Source of the DNA: Amoebidium appalachense
Taxonomy: Eukaryota > Ichthyosporea
Direction: 5' to 3'
NCBI GenBank assembly: GCA_963693365.1
Contig: CAVNZM010000015.1
Span: 310,001 to 374,000, forward strand
Length of the DNA stretch: 64,000 nucleotides
In this document: piece by piece, positions 32,054 to 45,240 of the stretch
Position numbering within the stretch: the first letter of the stretch is position 1
Layout of the letters: every line of letters begins with the position of its first letter
The notes under the pieces: model-generated
What the model was told of the DNA's origin: nothing
Database searches by the model: none
The model's input: only the letters and a program-made list of their open reading frames with translations
Program-made: the position numbers and the translations under genes

Positions 32054-33349
32054 TTCTGGAACGTCATTTCCTTTGTTCGCCAGCATGGCTTTGACGGTGT
32101 GGATATCGACTGGGAATACCCACCACTGCCGCCCACCGTGAAAACTTCACACTAATGCTTCAAGTGCTGCGTGAACGTATTACCGCCGAGGCACAAACGA
32201 CAAAGCGTGCACCTTTTCTTATTGGAATCGCCGTGTACGCCGGCCACACAACGGTTAACCAGAAATACGAAGTCGCCAAAATCGGGTAGTATGTGGACTG
32301 GGTGGGTGTGATGTCCTATGACCTGTACGGTGCGTGGGATTCAAGCGCAGGCGGACACACGCAATTGTTTCCACTCACAAACAACACAAATGAGTTCTCG
32401 GTAGTCCGCGGTATGTCTGCATGGGCGGAGGGAGTCCCCGCAGAGAAACTACTCGTGGGTTTGGCTACGTACGGCCGGGCGCTATATATCAACAACCCCA
32501 TGAAAAGACAAACCAACAATGCAACATGCTCGCACAGAAGAAGACCGCTAGGGCAGGCCCCTCAGGCCCTATTACACGCGAAGACGGGTTCCTAACGTAC
32601 TATGAGATTATGGATATTGCCAACAAACCAGGTGAGACGGTGTGTGTGGACACCGGAAACCCGTTCCGCGGTAGTGCAAAGTGGTGATGTGTGGGTGGGT
32701 TTTGACACCTCGGCAACCCTGGCGGCCAAGACAAAATACCTCAAGTCGAGAAACTTCCAAGGGGCCATGTTCTGGGCCCTAGGCCTCGACCTCGATGATT
32801 TTAAGAACGGATACCCGCTTATTTCAACTGTCTCCAAGGCCATCTTCAGTAACGAGGATACCCAGGAGCCCACAAACCCCAACACCAGCACCACCACTGC
32901 AGCAACCGTCCCCCCTCCACCCGCCACAACAACAACTGAGTACGCGCACCACCAACACAGAAGCCTCCGAAACTTCAACCACTACCACCACCACCCCCAC
33001 CACCTCCCCTTCCTCTCCCTCCTCCTCCTCCTCCCCCTCTTCCTCCTCACCAACCAACACCACCACCAACCCCGCCGCCAGGCTACCCCCAGCACCTCCC
33101 TCGTGTGCAAGGCTGCCGCGATCCAGATTACTGATCTCAATGTGGTGCCGTAATAACCTGTGCCCCCCTGTATGGTGCAAATGGGTCGACCAAAATGCCC
33201 CCACCCCTGCCGCAAAACTGGTCTGCAAATGTTTGATGAGGAATATTGCCGATTCGTGGTGCATGGGGTTCCCCAACTGCAGCTACAAGTATGGTGAAGT
33301 GACTTACTGTGCTTATGTCGACCCTGCTACTATCAAGACTTGGCCGTAA
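32054..33349 (+). pseudogene. GH18 chitinase, 5'-truncated and frame-broken
   Basis: GH18 enzymes cut beta-1,4 links in chitin. The catalytic motif DGVDIDWEYP (DxxDxDxE) is intact at about 32090-32119. Later pieces are ENFTLMLQVL, the barrel strand VGVMSYDLYGAWD, KLLVGLATYGRAL, GPITREDGFLTYYEIMD, VWVGFD and FQGAMFWALGLDLDDF. Then comes a Thr/Ser/Pro-rich linker and a Cys-rich tail (CPPVWCKWVD, CKCLMRN, WCMGFPNCSYKYGEVTYC), probably carbohydrate-binding, ending in TAA at 33347-33349. The frame changes near 32125, 32530, 32680 and 32935, possibly also near 33070 and 33145, and an in-frame TAG lies at 32287-32289 where a Gln codon (CAG) would fit. No introns interrupt this 1.3 kb, unlike neighbouring genes. 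Assembly indels may explain some breaks, but six or so plus a nonsense codon favour a pseudogene. Confidence 0.75.
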
Positions 33350-33636
33350 CCGCAAACAATAATTTCAAGGCGGGGTTTAATCTAAATATTGTTTTTCGCT
33401 CTGAATAATGTTAGTAGCGTACATTATCATGTAAAATGTAACTTATATTGTACTACTATGATTATGATGCTACCAGCAGACTTAAACGTGTATAATGTAA
33501 CGTTGCCAATAGTATTAGTATCTCATTATCTCATTAGGGACGCTTGCACTGTGTGCAATCCATTCCCGTGATCCTCCATAAATCTGATTGGTGGACTAGT
33601 TTCTGGGTAAACAAGGCAGTATGGATGATATGCAAC

Positions 33637-33680
<44 letters not shown>

Positions 33681-33908
33681 CCGCCCCCAATCTATTTCGA
33701 ATTCTCCCTCCCCCCCTTCCCCTCCCAATCCCCTTTCGCATTCTCCCTTCTCCCTCCCCCCAACCCTCCAATCCCCTTTCGAATCCCCCCCCCCCCCCCC
33801 TCCCCCCGCCTCCCCCCGAACACCATTTAACACAACTACAGGTATGCACTACAGTGACACAGTCTCAATCCAGTTATAACGCTCCAAGCGCGTCCGCAGC
33901 TACCGGCC

Positions 33909-33956
<48 letters not shown>

Positions 33957-34021
33957 CCCCCCTCCTTCGAACCAAATCGAACCCAGAAAGCCACTGGCAA
34001 GGCATAAACACTCAAACGAGA

Positions 34022-34062
<41 letters not shown>

Positions 34063-34488
34063 AAAAAGAAACACCCAAATTAGAACCACACACAGAATCT
34101 GATACACACAAACAAATGAACACACACACCCTCCCACCTGGTGGTCCCCCTCCCCCCCCCTCCCCCCCCCCCCCCCCCCTGCGGATGGGATCTCAATCTG
34201 GTTTGACAACGGTTGGGGTGGGGGTCACGGTGTGGGGGGGGGCACCTGTGCAGGCTCACAAGCCGTTTGTTTTGTTTTTGCTATGTGTGGGCCATGAGGA
34301 CAGGGTATATATGTGTGTGGAGGCAAGGCTACAAGGGGGGGGGGGGGGGGGGGAGGCCGCGGAGAGGGGGGGGGGGAGGAGGGGAGAAGGGGTTTGACGA
34401 ACTTGCAAGGGGCCCGGGGGCAGGGGGGACAGAGAGAGGGGGGGTGGGGGGAGGGAGGGGAGAAGGGGTTTGACGAACTTGCAAGGGG

Positions 34489-34519
<31 letters not shown>

Positions 34520-35102
34520 AGGGAGAGAGAGAGAGAGAAGAGGGGATGGATGGACGGATGAGGGCACGGGGGAGAATGATTGGTTGCTTACAGGGGTGGG
34601 GGGTATTGGGCATGTAGCAGATGTGGAAGGATCAGATGACGGTGTGCCCCTCGCAGCTATGCGTGCTACTAACATAAGAATGCATAATGGTATGTGTTAT
34701 CGGATGTCATATGTGATTTAATTTATTACTGCTGACATGTGTGAGTGTGGGACCCGGGAACTTTGACCCGGAAAACAAGAGGAGACACAACTTAAAAAAC
34801 CAATGATTGTGTGTGTGTGCGCGTGTGTTTGTTGTGTGCATGTGTGCGCGGGCGCTGTGGTGTGTGTGTGGTGGTACATATGCAGGCATTTTCATTTACA
34901 CCCTCCCCCCCCCCCCCCCCCCCCCCCCCCCCCGCCCTTTTCAAGACGGCGCCTCCCCAACACCTGTCACCCTACACTCCCCCCCCCCCTCCCCGTCAAT
35001 ACACCCTTGCCAGACCTCCCCCGCACCATTCCCCCCACAGCATACAGAAAACCCTGCATCTATCCCCCTACACCATCCCGTGATGTCTAAGCCTGTATGC
35101 AT

Positions 35103-35160
<58 letters not shown>

Positions 35161-35779
35161 CCCGCCAGCCACACATGTACAAAGTGGTGACACACACACA
35201 CACACACACACACAAAAGCATAAGGATGGTGAGATACCTGGAGTCACACACACACACACAGACATGAAAAGACACAAATACGCACACACACACACACCAA
35301 CACAAACGAGTTTCAAATGTGCCCCCCCCCCCCCCCCCCCCCCCCCCACACATATACACACAACCATACAGATGAGATCCGAAGAAGTTCATACACACCC
35401 ACACACACATAACAAGCTAATACATACATAGCCCCGTCCACGCACACACACGTGCACGCGCGCGCACACACACGGTTTCATTGAATACACACCTGCAAAG
35501 TGAAAAAAGCAGAACCACACAGGCCAACGATAATAACCACACCATGCACATGTCACACACACACGTACACGTATAACCCCCCTCCTTCCTTCCCTTCCCC
35601 CCTCAAACCGGATCCGCACACACAAACACAATCAAAACCCCCTCCCACACCCACACGCACATGCCCCCACCCTTCCACAAACACACACCCACCCACTCGC
35701 TCACACCCAACCACCCACCCACCCACACCAACTCACCCACCCTCCCACCCTCGCACACATACACACCCGGTGCTTCACC

Positions 35780-35814
<35 letters not shown>

Positions 35815-36195
35815 CCTCGCACACATCTGCACCCACCCACCCCACAAACATACACACCCACCCACCCACACCCAACCACGCAACCACCCACCCACACCAG
35901 GATACGGTAGAGTCCATGCAGGTCGCACATTTGTAAGGTCACAAACACTTTCAGGAGATTTTATATATTTGCCTTATTAGGACATCCACAGGCACACTTG
36001 CATTTCTTTACGAGCAAGAAGCACCACTTGCTTTAAACACCGCTATGCACGTGGCAACAGCACCATCCCCATTGGATGAATCGAATACCAAAAAAGGAAA
36101 CTAGGTTTTAGGTTTTGAGTGCACTGCACCCTAGCTACAAGCCTGCCGTGTTCTCAAATTGTCTGGGTGCCACAGCTTGTGTACTTCCAGCTTGT

Positions 36196-36262
<67 letters not shown>

Positions 36263-36789
36263 TGTGTGGGCGCGTGCATGTATGTGTGTGTGTAATTGTG
36301 TGCGCTGTATGTGTGCGTCCCTAAGCCTGTACGTGTGGGGGAATTTATTTGTATGTGTGTGTGATAAAAGGATGGGAAACGAAGCCAAAGGAAGCGAAGT
36401 CAGTAACCTACAACACATACATCATCAAAAAACCCTGGAAAATGCTCCAGTTTCACACACAAGTTGCAGCTGTACAGCAACACAACCGGGGCAAAGGTTG
36501 AATGAAGGAGAGAGGGATGACCGTAGTTGGTGGTGGTGGTGTTGGTTTGGGGGGAGAAGGGCGGAGGGGGGGGGGGGGGGGGGGAGGGGGGAATGCGGGC
36601 ATCACAGAGTTTCAAAAAAAAGAAGAAGAAGAAGAAGAAGCACAGACACCATTAAGGCCATGCATAACAAACAGGGTGTAGGGTTTCATCACCAGGTTGC
36701 TCCATCCTACACCCGACAAGTATGTACACGTGCATGGACACTGCAAGAGGGTGAGCAATTTATCCATCAGCCCCGCCCCCCACCTCTCC

Positions 36790-36840
<51 letters not shown>

Positions 36841-37749
36841 AAAAAAAAAAAAAAAAACACACACCCAAACACAAACACCAAACACACCCCCAAAAATTCG
36901 TTTCCGTACGTATGAAATCGGCCGAAACATAGGTGTAAATCCGTCCGGGCCTCCCCTCCTTCCCTTCCCTCCCTCACCCCCCCCCCCCCCCCCCCCCCTC
37001 TCCCCACATACACACACCCACCCACACACATAGAAGTGTTCATTGAAATAAACACAACCGTACGAAACAAATCCAGTACTACACTTCCCTTTTTCTGCAT
37101 CCCATGCGCCAAACAAAACACCCATCCCAACTGTGTTAAGTTCCGTTACCCCCCCCTCCCTCCCCCTCGCCCCCACTCCACAGTTAGTTCAACTGTCCTT
37201 GGTCCTTCTCACACCTCGTTCCCCCTTCCCACCCCCTTCTATCCCCCTCCCCCCCCCCCCCCCCCCCCCACCCCCCTCTCCCCTCCCAGAATCTGTTACC
37301 CTGTGCCGAGGTCCATGCCACAAAACCCCCCCCCCCCCCCCCCCCCCCCTCCCCCCCCTCTTTCCCGGCACGCTACACCACTGCTGTAACAGTACCGTAT
37401 ATCAAAGTGGGCAAAGCAAAGAAACAAAGAAATTCCATACTTAACGTTTTGAGCGTTAGAAAGAGAGAGCAGGAAAATGATTAAGAAGCAACAGGGGTGG
37501 AACCGTTGCAGCTAAGGCTAAATCACAAGCAGTAAGACAGGACGGTGTGTGAACAGGAAGGTGAGGACGCTATTATAGACACACCACGTGTGTGTACCGT
37601 GTGCGCAGAGGTTGCCAACTAATGTATAAGAACGGTGGGGAGGGAAGAGGAAGGAAGGAGAGTGAGAAGACAACGAGAGGGGGAGAGAAAGAGAAGTAGG
37701 GAGGAGGGGGGGAGAGGGGCAACACACGCACCTCTAGCTCTTCCTTATT
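33350..37749. other. Intergenic, repeat-filled
   Basis: Poly-C tracts (33641-33679, 33911-33950, 35105-35159 with 55 C), CCCA-rich blocks at 35640-35900, (TGCC)n at 36195-36225, and poly-C/poly-A junctions near 36830. A 33-base unit ending in ACTTGCAAGGGGCC occurs twice (34381-34413 and 34457-34489). I see no convincing coding exon on either strand. Confidence 0.6.
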
Positions 37750-38145
37750 TTACGCAGCGGTTGCTGGGTCGGTGTCACGTGCGAGGATGAACAGGGCCAG
37801 GTAGGCCACAGCGTTACTGAATGTGAAGACGATGGCAAAGATACCGCTCAGCTTGAGGCACGCAAACATGGGCGCAGCACCTACAGCATAGTTTATCGCC
37901 TTGGCCCAGTAAGGCTGGCGTTTGAGAAGAGCTGTGAAGTCCTGAATGAAGGGGATTTCAATCCATGTTGACAGCTCGGTGATGAAGACAATGATGGAGT
38001 AGATGAAGATGTAGATACCGAAAAGAATGCACAGCCACCAGATGTCGATAAAAGTGGCTACGCCACAGATTATCATGGCAAAAGATGAGAGGGTGGCCCA
38101 GAGGTTAACACACCAAGGGAGGGAAAAGCGTGCCTGGGGTGCCAT
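37750..38145 (-). CDS. Small four-helix membrane protein, Flower/TVP18-like
   Basis: A single-exon frame of 131 residues, the longest non-repetitive open frame in the window. It has four hydrophobic segments at about residues 13-31, 33-53, 84-103 and 106-122. Between the second and third lie ELSTWIEIPFIQ and YWAKAINYAVGAAP. The pattern of Glu-x-Pro after helix 2, then W-x-KA-x-x-Y before helix 3, resembles the CG6151-P family (calcium channel flower / yeast Golgi TVP18), proteins of synaptic vesicles, endosomes and the Golgi. I infer the family from layout and these few residues, not from strong identity. The lack of introns contrasts with its neighbours. It is transcribed away from the PTEN-like gene, with 754 bases between start codons. 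Confidence 0.7.
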   Translation of the reverse strand: MAPQARFSLPWCVNLWATLSSFAMIICGVATFIDIWWLCILFGIYIFIYSIIVFITELSTWIEIPFIQDFTALLKRQPYWAKAINYAVGAAPMFACLKLSGIFAIVFTFSNAVAYLALFILARDTDPATAA

Positions 38146-38685
38146 GTTGGCGGTGTGGTGTGCTGGTGCCTGTTAGAGCCGTTATGTGAACCAACCCTCG
38201 AAAACTTTCGGAAACTGAAGTTTGAAACCACACAGCAACACTTTCGTATCATGTGGAGTGCCGGGGAAAAAAAAAGCGTATGGGTCCATAGTATCTTACA
38301 ATGACGTCATTTTAATCACAAAAAGACCTTTATTTCGCCAAAGGAAACAAGAAAAGATTAGGAAGAGGTTTACAGTTCAGACTATTGAGAGGCGGGAGCA
38401 GGACTGGGCTCGAAACAGAAAAGCTTACTCACAAGCTCAACTTGCGTACGAATACGTAAGCGTGAGGTGCTATATTCAGTATTTATATAGAGGGGCTTGG
38501 CAGAATTTTTCCCTGCAAAAAAGCATAAAGTTATCATTGCAAAGTTTACATATCATCTGCATAATAAACAAACGGTTTGGGTTGGTCTTGTTTCGCCGTC
38601 CTTGTGTAGGGGTTGGGAGCTTGATTCACTGTTTGTGTTCCTTTTCGAGCCCTGGTTTATTTCGTGGGAACCGGGACGGATTCCT

Positions 38686-38721
38686 ATTGGTTTCGGAGCT
38701 TTGAAGCCTTTTTAAACCAAT
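38686..38721. promoter_or_regulatory. CCAAT boxes between divergent genes
   Basis: An inverted CCAAT at 38686-38690 and a forward one at 38717-38721 lie between the Flower-like start (38145, minus) and the PTEN-like start (38900, plus). This suits a shared NF-Y-type promoter; there is no further support. Confidence 0.35.
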
Positions 38722-38899
38722 CAGAAATTTTGTTTAGCTATAGATCACATTCCAGACTACACAGTACGTAAGCAAACTGTTGCGAACAAAAGTTACGTGG
38801 CTGCGACCGAGTTGAATGAACGGAGTGTTTCACTTTTTCTGTATATCAGTAGTCCCCTCCCTCTTTGTTTTTTTCCTTGCTACTGGTCTCGCTCCAATC

Positions 38900-39796
38900 A
38901 TGGCCTCCTTCATGGATCAGGTCGGCAGTTTTGTGCGCCAGACTGTCCGTGAGATGGTACCTCCCCCCCCCCCCCCCCCTCCCCCTCCCCCCCCCCCCCC
39001 TTCCCCCCCCTCCCCCCCCTCACCGGTTCCCACCCCACTCCTCCCACCCTCTGCCTAACTCGCCCAACTCACCTCCAACACCCTCCCTGGTTACGAAAAA
39101 ATCTTCTACTGTGGCCTCGATTAGCATCGCCGGCGTAGCGTCTGTTTCCTTCTCCCCCCACCCAAACAATCGTGTCTTAGGGCACACACCTCCTCGGCAT
39201 CGCCCATGCGTACCAATTGGGTTCTTGTTTTCCCGCTCGCCTCTCCCCCCCCCCCCCCCCCCCCCCTTCTCCCCCCCCCCCCCTTCCCCGCCTTCCCCTC
39301 CCCCTCCCCCCCCCCCCCCCCCTTCCGTCCCCCCCAATTCTTGTTCAACCCCAAGCCCAATGTTCATCTGGCAAGCATGCATCTGCGAAAAGAAGTGGGT
39401 ATGCAAAGTACGATGGAGTGCAATCCGGGCCTTACCTTTGCTAGCCATTAAGTTTACATGGCACTCTGATTTGGAAGCGTGCACGATCACTTGTACAGAA
39501 CAGCCCAAGTGGACACAAATACCAATCCCTGCGACAAGTTTTTTTTTTTTTTTGCTTCATGGACACACGATGTGGATCCAAACACAAGGACCAAAACATG
39601 CCGTTAGCGAACCTTGGTGCCTAGTAAAAACATAAAATGTGAACTTTATAAATATGCACATGACCTATGAATCCAACACACAGGGATCTCTCTCGTTTTC
39701 TTTCTTTCTTTCGCTTCAACCCCTTTGTCTGTGGTGGTGGTGATGGTGGTGGTGTTTGTGGTGCCGGCGTGGTGGTTGGGAGGGCGCGCGGGGGGG

Positions 39797-39833
<37 letters not shown>

Positions 39834-39977
39834 GCACGCATTTTGCAGTGGACTCGTGCAGATCTGGAGAGCAAAAGGGCAGGGATTTTCCTTTTTTTCA
39901 TTTAATCTTCTTCTTCTTCTTCTTCCTCTTTTTCTTGTGTGCGTACGGTGTGTGTGTGTGTGGTGGTGGTGGTGGTG

Positions 39978-40014
<37 letters not shown>

Positions 40015-40651
40015 GAGGGAGGGGGGGGGGGGGGGGGGGGGGGAGGGACGCGGCATGCATTTTACAGTGGACACGTACAGATGTATTAAACAACAGATAG
40101 CAAAAGGGCAGGGATGTTTTTTGTTTTATCTCTCACCCCCCCCCCCCCCCCCCCCCCTCCTCCTCCTCTCCCCCGCTCCCCCCACTCCCCCCGATAGTTT
40201 GTTAGACTATTCTGCCCCCCCTCCCCCCCTCTCTTTCGATATACCGCATATTCTTTACTATATACTAATACGGTACTAATTATACGATATATGATCATAA
40301 GGTATACCCCCCCCCCCCCCTCCCCCCCCCCCCCCTTCCCCCCCCCCTCCCTCCCCCTAAATACACACAAACCTGCTCTGTCACTGACATCCCCCCCCCC
40401 CCCCCCCAGGTGTCCCAAAACAGAGCACGCTATGTGGATGGCCGGTTCAACCTGGACCTGTCATACATCCTGCCTAATGTCATAGCAATGGGTTACCCGG
40501 CGGTATGTGATTGGTTGTTTGTGGATTGGTGGGGGGATGGGTGGGTGGGGTTGCGGTGGACATCCACCATGGTTTGGCTGGCGAGAAGGGGGTAAGTGTT
40601 TTGTGCGCTTATGGGTTGGTAAATGGGTGGGTAGGCGGGTGATGTGTGTCT

Positions 40652-40693
<42 letters not shown>

Positions 40694-41511
40694 AGAGAGG
40701 GGGGGGGAGGGGGGGAGGGGGGCGAAAGAGTCGACAAATGTCCTGGAGGAAGGAGCACTCGCGTTTTTTTTTTTTTTTTTTTTTTTTTTGGGGGGGGGGG
40801 GGGGGGGGAAGGGGGGGATAAGAGCAGGGAGGAGAGAATAATGATGTGACGGATTACGGGGTATGTGTGAAAAGGATTTCTAGTGTACAACTGCATTGTG
40901 TTTGCGTGATTTGGGGGGTGGAGGGGGGCGAGGAGGTGGAGGGGGGCTGAACGGGGCAGGGAAAGAGTGGTGTACAGGGGAAAAATCTAATTGCAAGTAC
41001 TATGAAGTCTTTTTGTGTAAATGGGAAATCAATTAGTGGTGGACTCGATGACTTTAAAGCAGGAGGGGCCGATTTTGCGTTTGTTTGTGTTCTCTGATTC
41101 ATGTGTATACGACAAACTACTCACCAACAGCACATCATTTGATTGTTGAATTTTCAATATTCAGGGGGGTCTTGAGGGGTTCTATCGCAACAGTCTGGAT
41201 GAGGTTGCCCCATTTCTTAACGAAAAGCATGGGGTGAGTTTATTCCCCCCCCCCCCCCCCCCCCGCCCAGAGCGTGTCCTTTTTAAATCACCGAAAATGG
41301 AGTGAAAAAACAATGGTTTTTTACGATTAATTGGTCCTAAAGGATGTCCGGGGGGAAGGAAGGGGGGGGGGGGGGGGGGGGGGGGGGGAGGAACGTGGTT
41401 ACGATAGGAGAAAGAATCTATGGCAGAAATTTGTTTTGGGGTGTGGCAAGAGGGGGTAGGACGAGGGGGAGGACGAGAAGATTTGGTTGTTTGCATTCGT
41501 GGTTTTTTTTT

Positions 41512-41542
<31 letters not shown>

Positions 41543-41602
41543 GGGGGGGAGGGGGGGAGGGGTGAGGGGGAGGGGAGGGAGGAGGAATCTGTAAATAGTA
41601 GC

Positions 41603-41643
<41 letters not shown>

Positions 41644-42684
41644 TAGCGACGGGGGGAGCTTCCTAGAAGCCCCGTCTCCTGAGTTCCTATCTATATTTTT
41701 CTTGCTTCTGCTTACTGCTGCAACTTTAACCCCCGGCCTTTCCCACTGCCCTTGCCTGCATAAGCAACCCTGCTCGTCTCTGATCAAGACGGGTGATCTA
41801 CCCATGTTCAAGTGAAACAGTATCTGAGTTGGGTTTCGTTAATGAGGTGGACAGGTCGAAACTCGGGTACTGTGGATGACGTGGCTCCCCCCTGAGGATG
41901 GGCTCTGCTTATTATGCATACTCTTATGTATGGCTTGCATTCTGCATCGTGTTATCCGTTTGTTCTTGTGTACTTCGTACTTTTTGACGCATTCAAACCC
42001 CCTCCCCCCCCCCCCCCCCCCCCCCCCCTTCCCTCCCCCTCCCTGTACCTCGTCCCTGTCTGTCTTTCTTACTCATGCATACTCCCCCCCCCCCCCCCCC
42101 CCCCCCCTTCCCCCCCACACACACATCCCCCCCCTCCCCCCATCTGCGTCCTATTTAATGACTTGCTCCTACCCTGATGCTGTGCTCTGCTGATGTTGCA
42201 TACTGAATGTTTGCCTTTAACAAGTGTCCTACACCGTATTTCTCATCATGTATTTGTATTTCCTACCGTATTCCGCATTCTAACCCCTTACACACACACA
42301 GGGCAACATGCTCGTGTTCAATTTAAGCGAACGACCATACGACTACTCAAGGCTACAAGGTTTGTTCTCTCCCAACCTCTCCTCTTCCAGGTCTTTTTTA
42401 ATTCTTTTCCTGATTGTGAGGAGCGCCTGGGTGAGCGGGTGGGTGCGGAAAGGAGGGGGGAGGGGGGGAGGGGGGAGGGGAAGGGGGGGCAAGGGGAGGA
42501 GTAAGGGGGGTTGGACTGCTTTATGTGCCTATAGACCTTCATCTCCTGTTCTTCCAACTTTCTCGTTCCCCCCTCCTTCCCCCCCACAACCCTCCTACCC
42601 TGACACACACACACATCCCTTATAGCACACACACACACCGGGACACCTATTCACAGCCAGGTGCTTATGCATGCACAGAGAAAG

Positions 42685-42736
<52 letters not shown>

Positions 42737-43301
42737 ACAAACCCGGGATCCCCGCTCCACCCCACCTCCAATTCATCAAGTACGACCCCCCTCCTCCCCC
42801 GCTCCCTAAAAAAAGAAAAAAAAAAAGGGAAACAAAAACCATGTACCCACACCCATAACCCCCCCAGGCGAAGTGCTTGAACTAGGCTGGCCTGACCACC
42901 ATGCACCCCCTCTCGACCACCTATTTGCAATGTGCCAGACAGCCGCAAGGTATTGTATTCCCCCCCCCCCCTTCCCCCCTTCACCACCACCACAAAAATA
43001 AAATAAAATATAAATAAGTAAATATATAAAAGTGTGTGTGTGCTTTGTACTCTCACACATTCTAACCTTCCCCCCCCCCCCCCCCCCCCCCCCCCCCACC
43101 CCCCACCCTTCCCCCCGCTTTTTCTGCCTGGCCCTTCCCCAGTCTGAACCTGTAAATTTTCTTTATAGAAGTCTACTTTTTATCCTTCTATGGTGCTCGG
43201 TTGCTTTTTTTTTTCCTTTTTTTTTTTTTTTTTTTTCCCTGGCGAGTTGTATGTGTGACCTTTGTGCATGTTTCGTCGCATATCCTGGTTGTGGTTGTCC
43301 A

Positions 43302-43354
<53 letters not shown>

Positions 43355-43725
43355 ACCCATACAAAAGAAAAAGAAAGAAAAAAGAAAAAAAGAAAGAAAA
43401 GGAAAAAAGAAAAGAAGATTCTAACCGTCCCTTGACTCCGCCTCTGCCAACCTCCCTATCTCCACATCCCAATATCTCCCTTGCTCATGACCTTCACCCA
43501 ATCACATCTCCTCCACGATTTACATTGCTGACATTGATCCAATCAGGTGGCTGCAACCCGACCCATTGCACGTGGTGGTGGTGCACTGCCTGGCCGGCCG
43601 GGGGCGCACGGGGGTGCTGATAGCGTGCCTGATGCTATTTTTAGACCTGGCTAAGACGGATAGAGAGGCACTTGATCTGTTTGCGGCAAGGAGGGACAAG
43701 GACGGAGACACGTGGGTGCGCATGT

Positions 43726-43756
<31 letters not shown>

Positions 43757-43845
43757 GGGGGGGTTGGGAGGGAGAGGGGGTTGCGGGGGTGGGGGGCGGG
43801 TTTGGTTGTGTGTGTCTGTGTGTGAGGGGGAGGGGGGGGGGGGGC

Positions 43846-43889
<44 letters not shown>

Positions 43890-44025
43890 GGGGGGGGGGG
43901 GGGGGGGGGTAGCTGGGGTACGTGTGTGTGGGGGCAAGCGGTGTGTGTGTATGTGTGTGTGTGGTGTGTGCGTGTATAGGTGTGTGTGTGGGGGGGAGGG
44001 GGGGGGGAAGGTGTGTGTGTGTGTG

Positions 44026-44078
<53 letters not shown>

Positions 44079-44910
44079 CTGTGCGGGTTTGGGTGTAGGT
44101 TTTTGTGTGCATGGGTTGGTGCGTGTGTGCATGTGTGTGGGTGTTGTATATGTGAACTCCGCTTGTGCACATTTGTGTGTGTGTGTGCACATGTGTGTGT
44201 GTGCACGCGCGGGGAAACCAATTAATAGAGAAAGGCAAGGGGCCCTAACAGAATTCATTTTAATGGGTTTGGGCACAAATTGACCTGAGAAGTAAGACTC
44301 CCGGGGGGCGGAAGGCGCGCATGCGGGGGGGGGGGGGGGGGGGGGAGGAGATGAGTTAGAGCGAAAGCATGCTCAGTGTGTGTGGCTGCAGGCAGGGGGG
44401 CGTGACGAGACCATGCCAGCTGCAGTATGTGTCGTACTTTGCACGCACCCTCAGCCTGGTGGGCCCATGTGCAGATATACCCTTAAAGGTAGGTAACCGC
44501 CTAATTGCTTGTCTACGTACCATTAAAGATATCTACAATGCTACACACCTTTGAAGGTTGACGTTACCTAAATTATGCTACCTACCCCTTAAAGGAAGTT
44601 GCGTCCTCCCCCCCCCCCTTCCCCTGCACTCACAGCCCCTGTGTTACTCCGTGTCTCATGTTGTTTTGTTCTGTGAAGATGATATTGCAGCTGCAACTGT
44701 GTTTGTGTGTTAGGGCGGTAACATTTATCCCGGCTCAGTTTACATGTCACACAATCGTCTTTCTTGTCTATGTTTGTCCGTGTGATTCGTGGGCACGTGC
44801 TTTTATCCTATACACGGAGTTGGACTGTAAGATGCAAAACATGTACACGGGGGCAACTTTTTGCTAACATACACTGATCGTAACTAGCATACCCACAACC
44901 ATGGATGCAC

Positions 44911-44954
<44 letters not shown>

Positions 44955-45175
44955 ACGCACACGCACACGCACACGCACACGCACGCACACACACACACAC
45001 ACAAACACACACGCGCACACACACACACACACACACACAGCCCCCAGCCCCTACCCTCCTCCTTAGGCGCATACTGGTTCATTCTCCACGGGCCACGACT
45101 GTGCAGGGTAGCTGCCGCCCATTTCTTACCGTGGCCAAGGCTCCCGTGCAGGTGTGTGTGTGTGTGTGTGTCTGT

Positions 45176-45240
<65 letters not shown>

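Noticed and set aside
32287-32289. TAG read as glutamine (recoded stop)
   Set aside because: HGD appears to end normally at TAG (30080-30082), and the chitinase has frame breaks as well, so a nonsense mutation is simpler. A TAA follows soon after the HGD TAG, so recoding is not strictly excluded.
42376-42431. Possible exon after CTCTTCCAG in the PTEN-like gene
   Set aside because: With the required phase it gives an immediate TAA; exon 42868-42949 continues the protein correctly.
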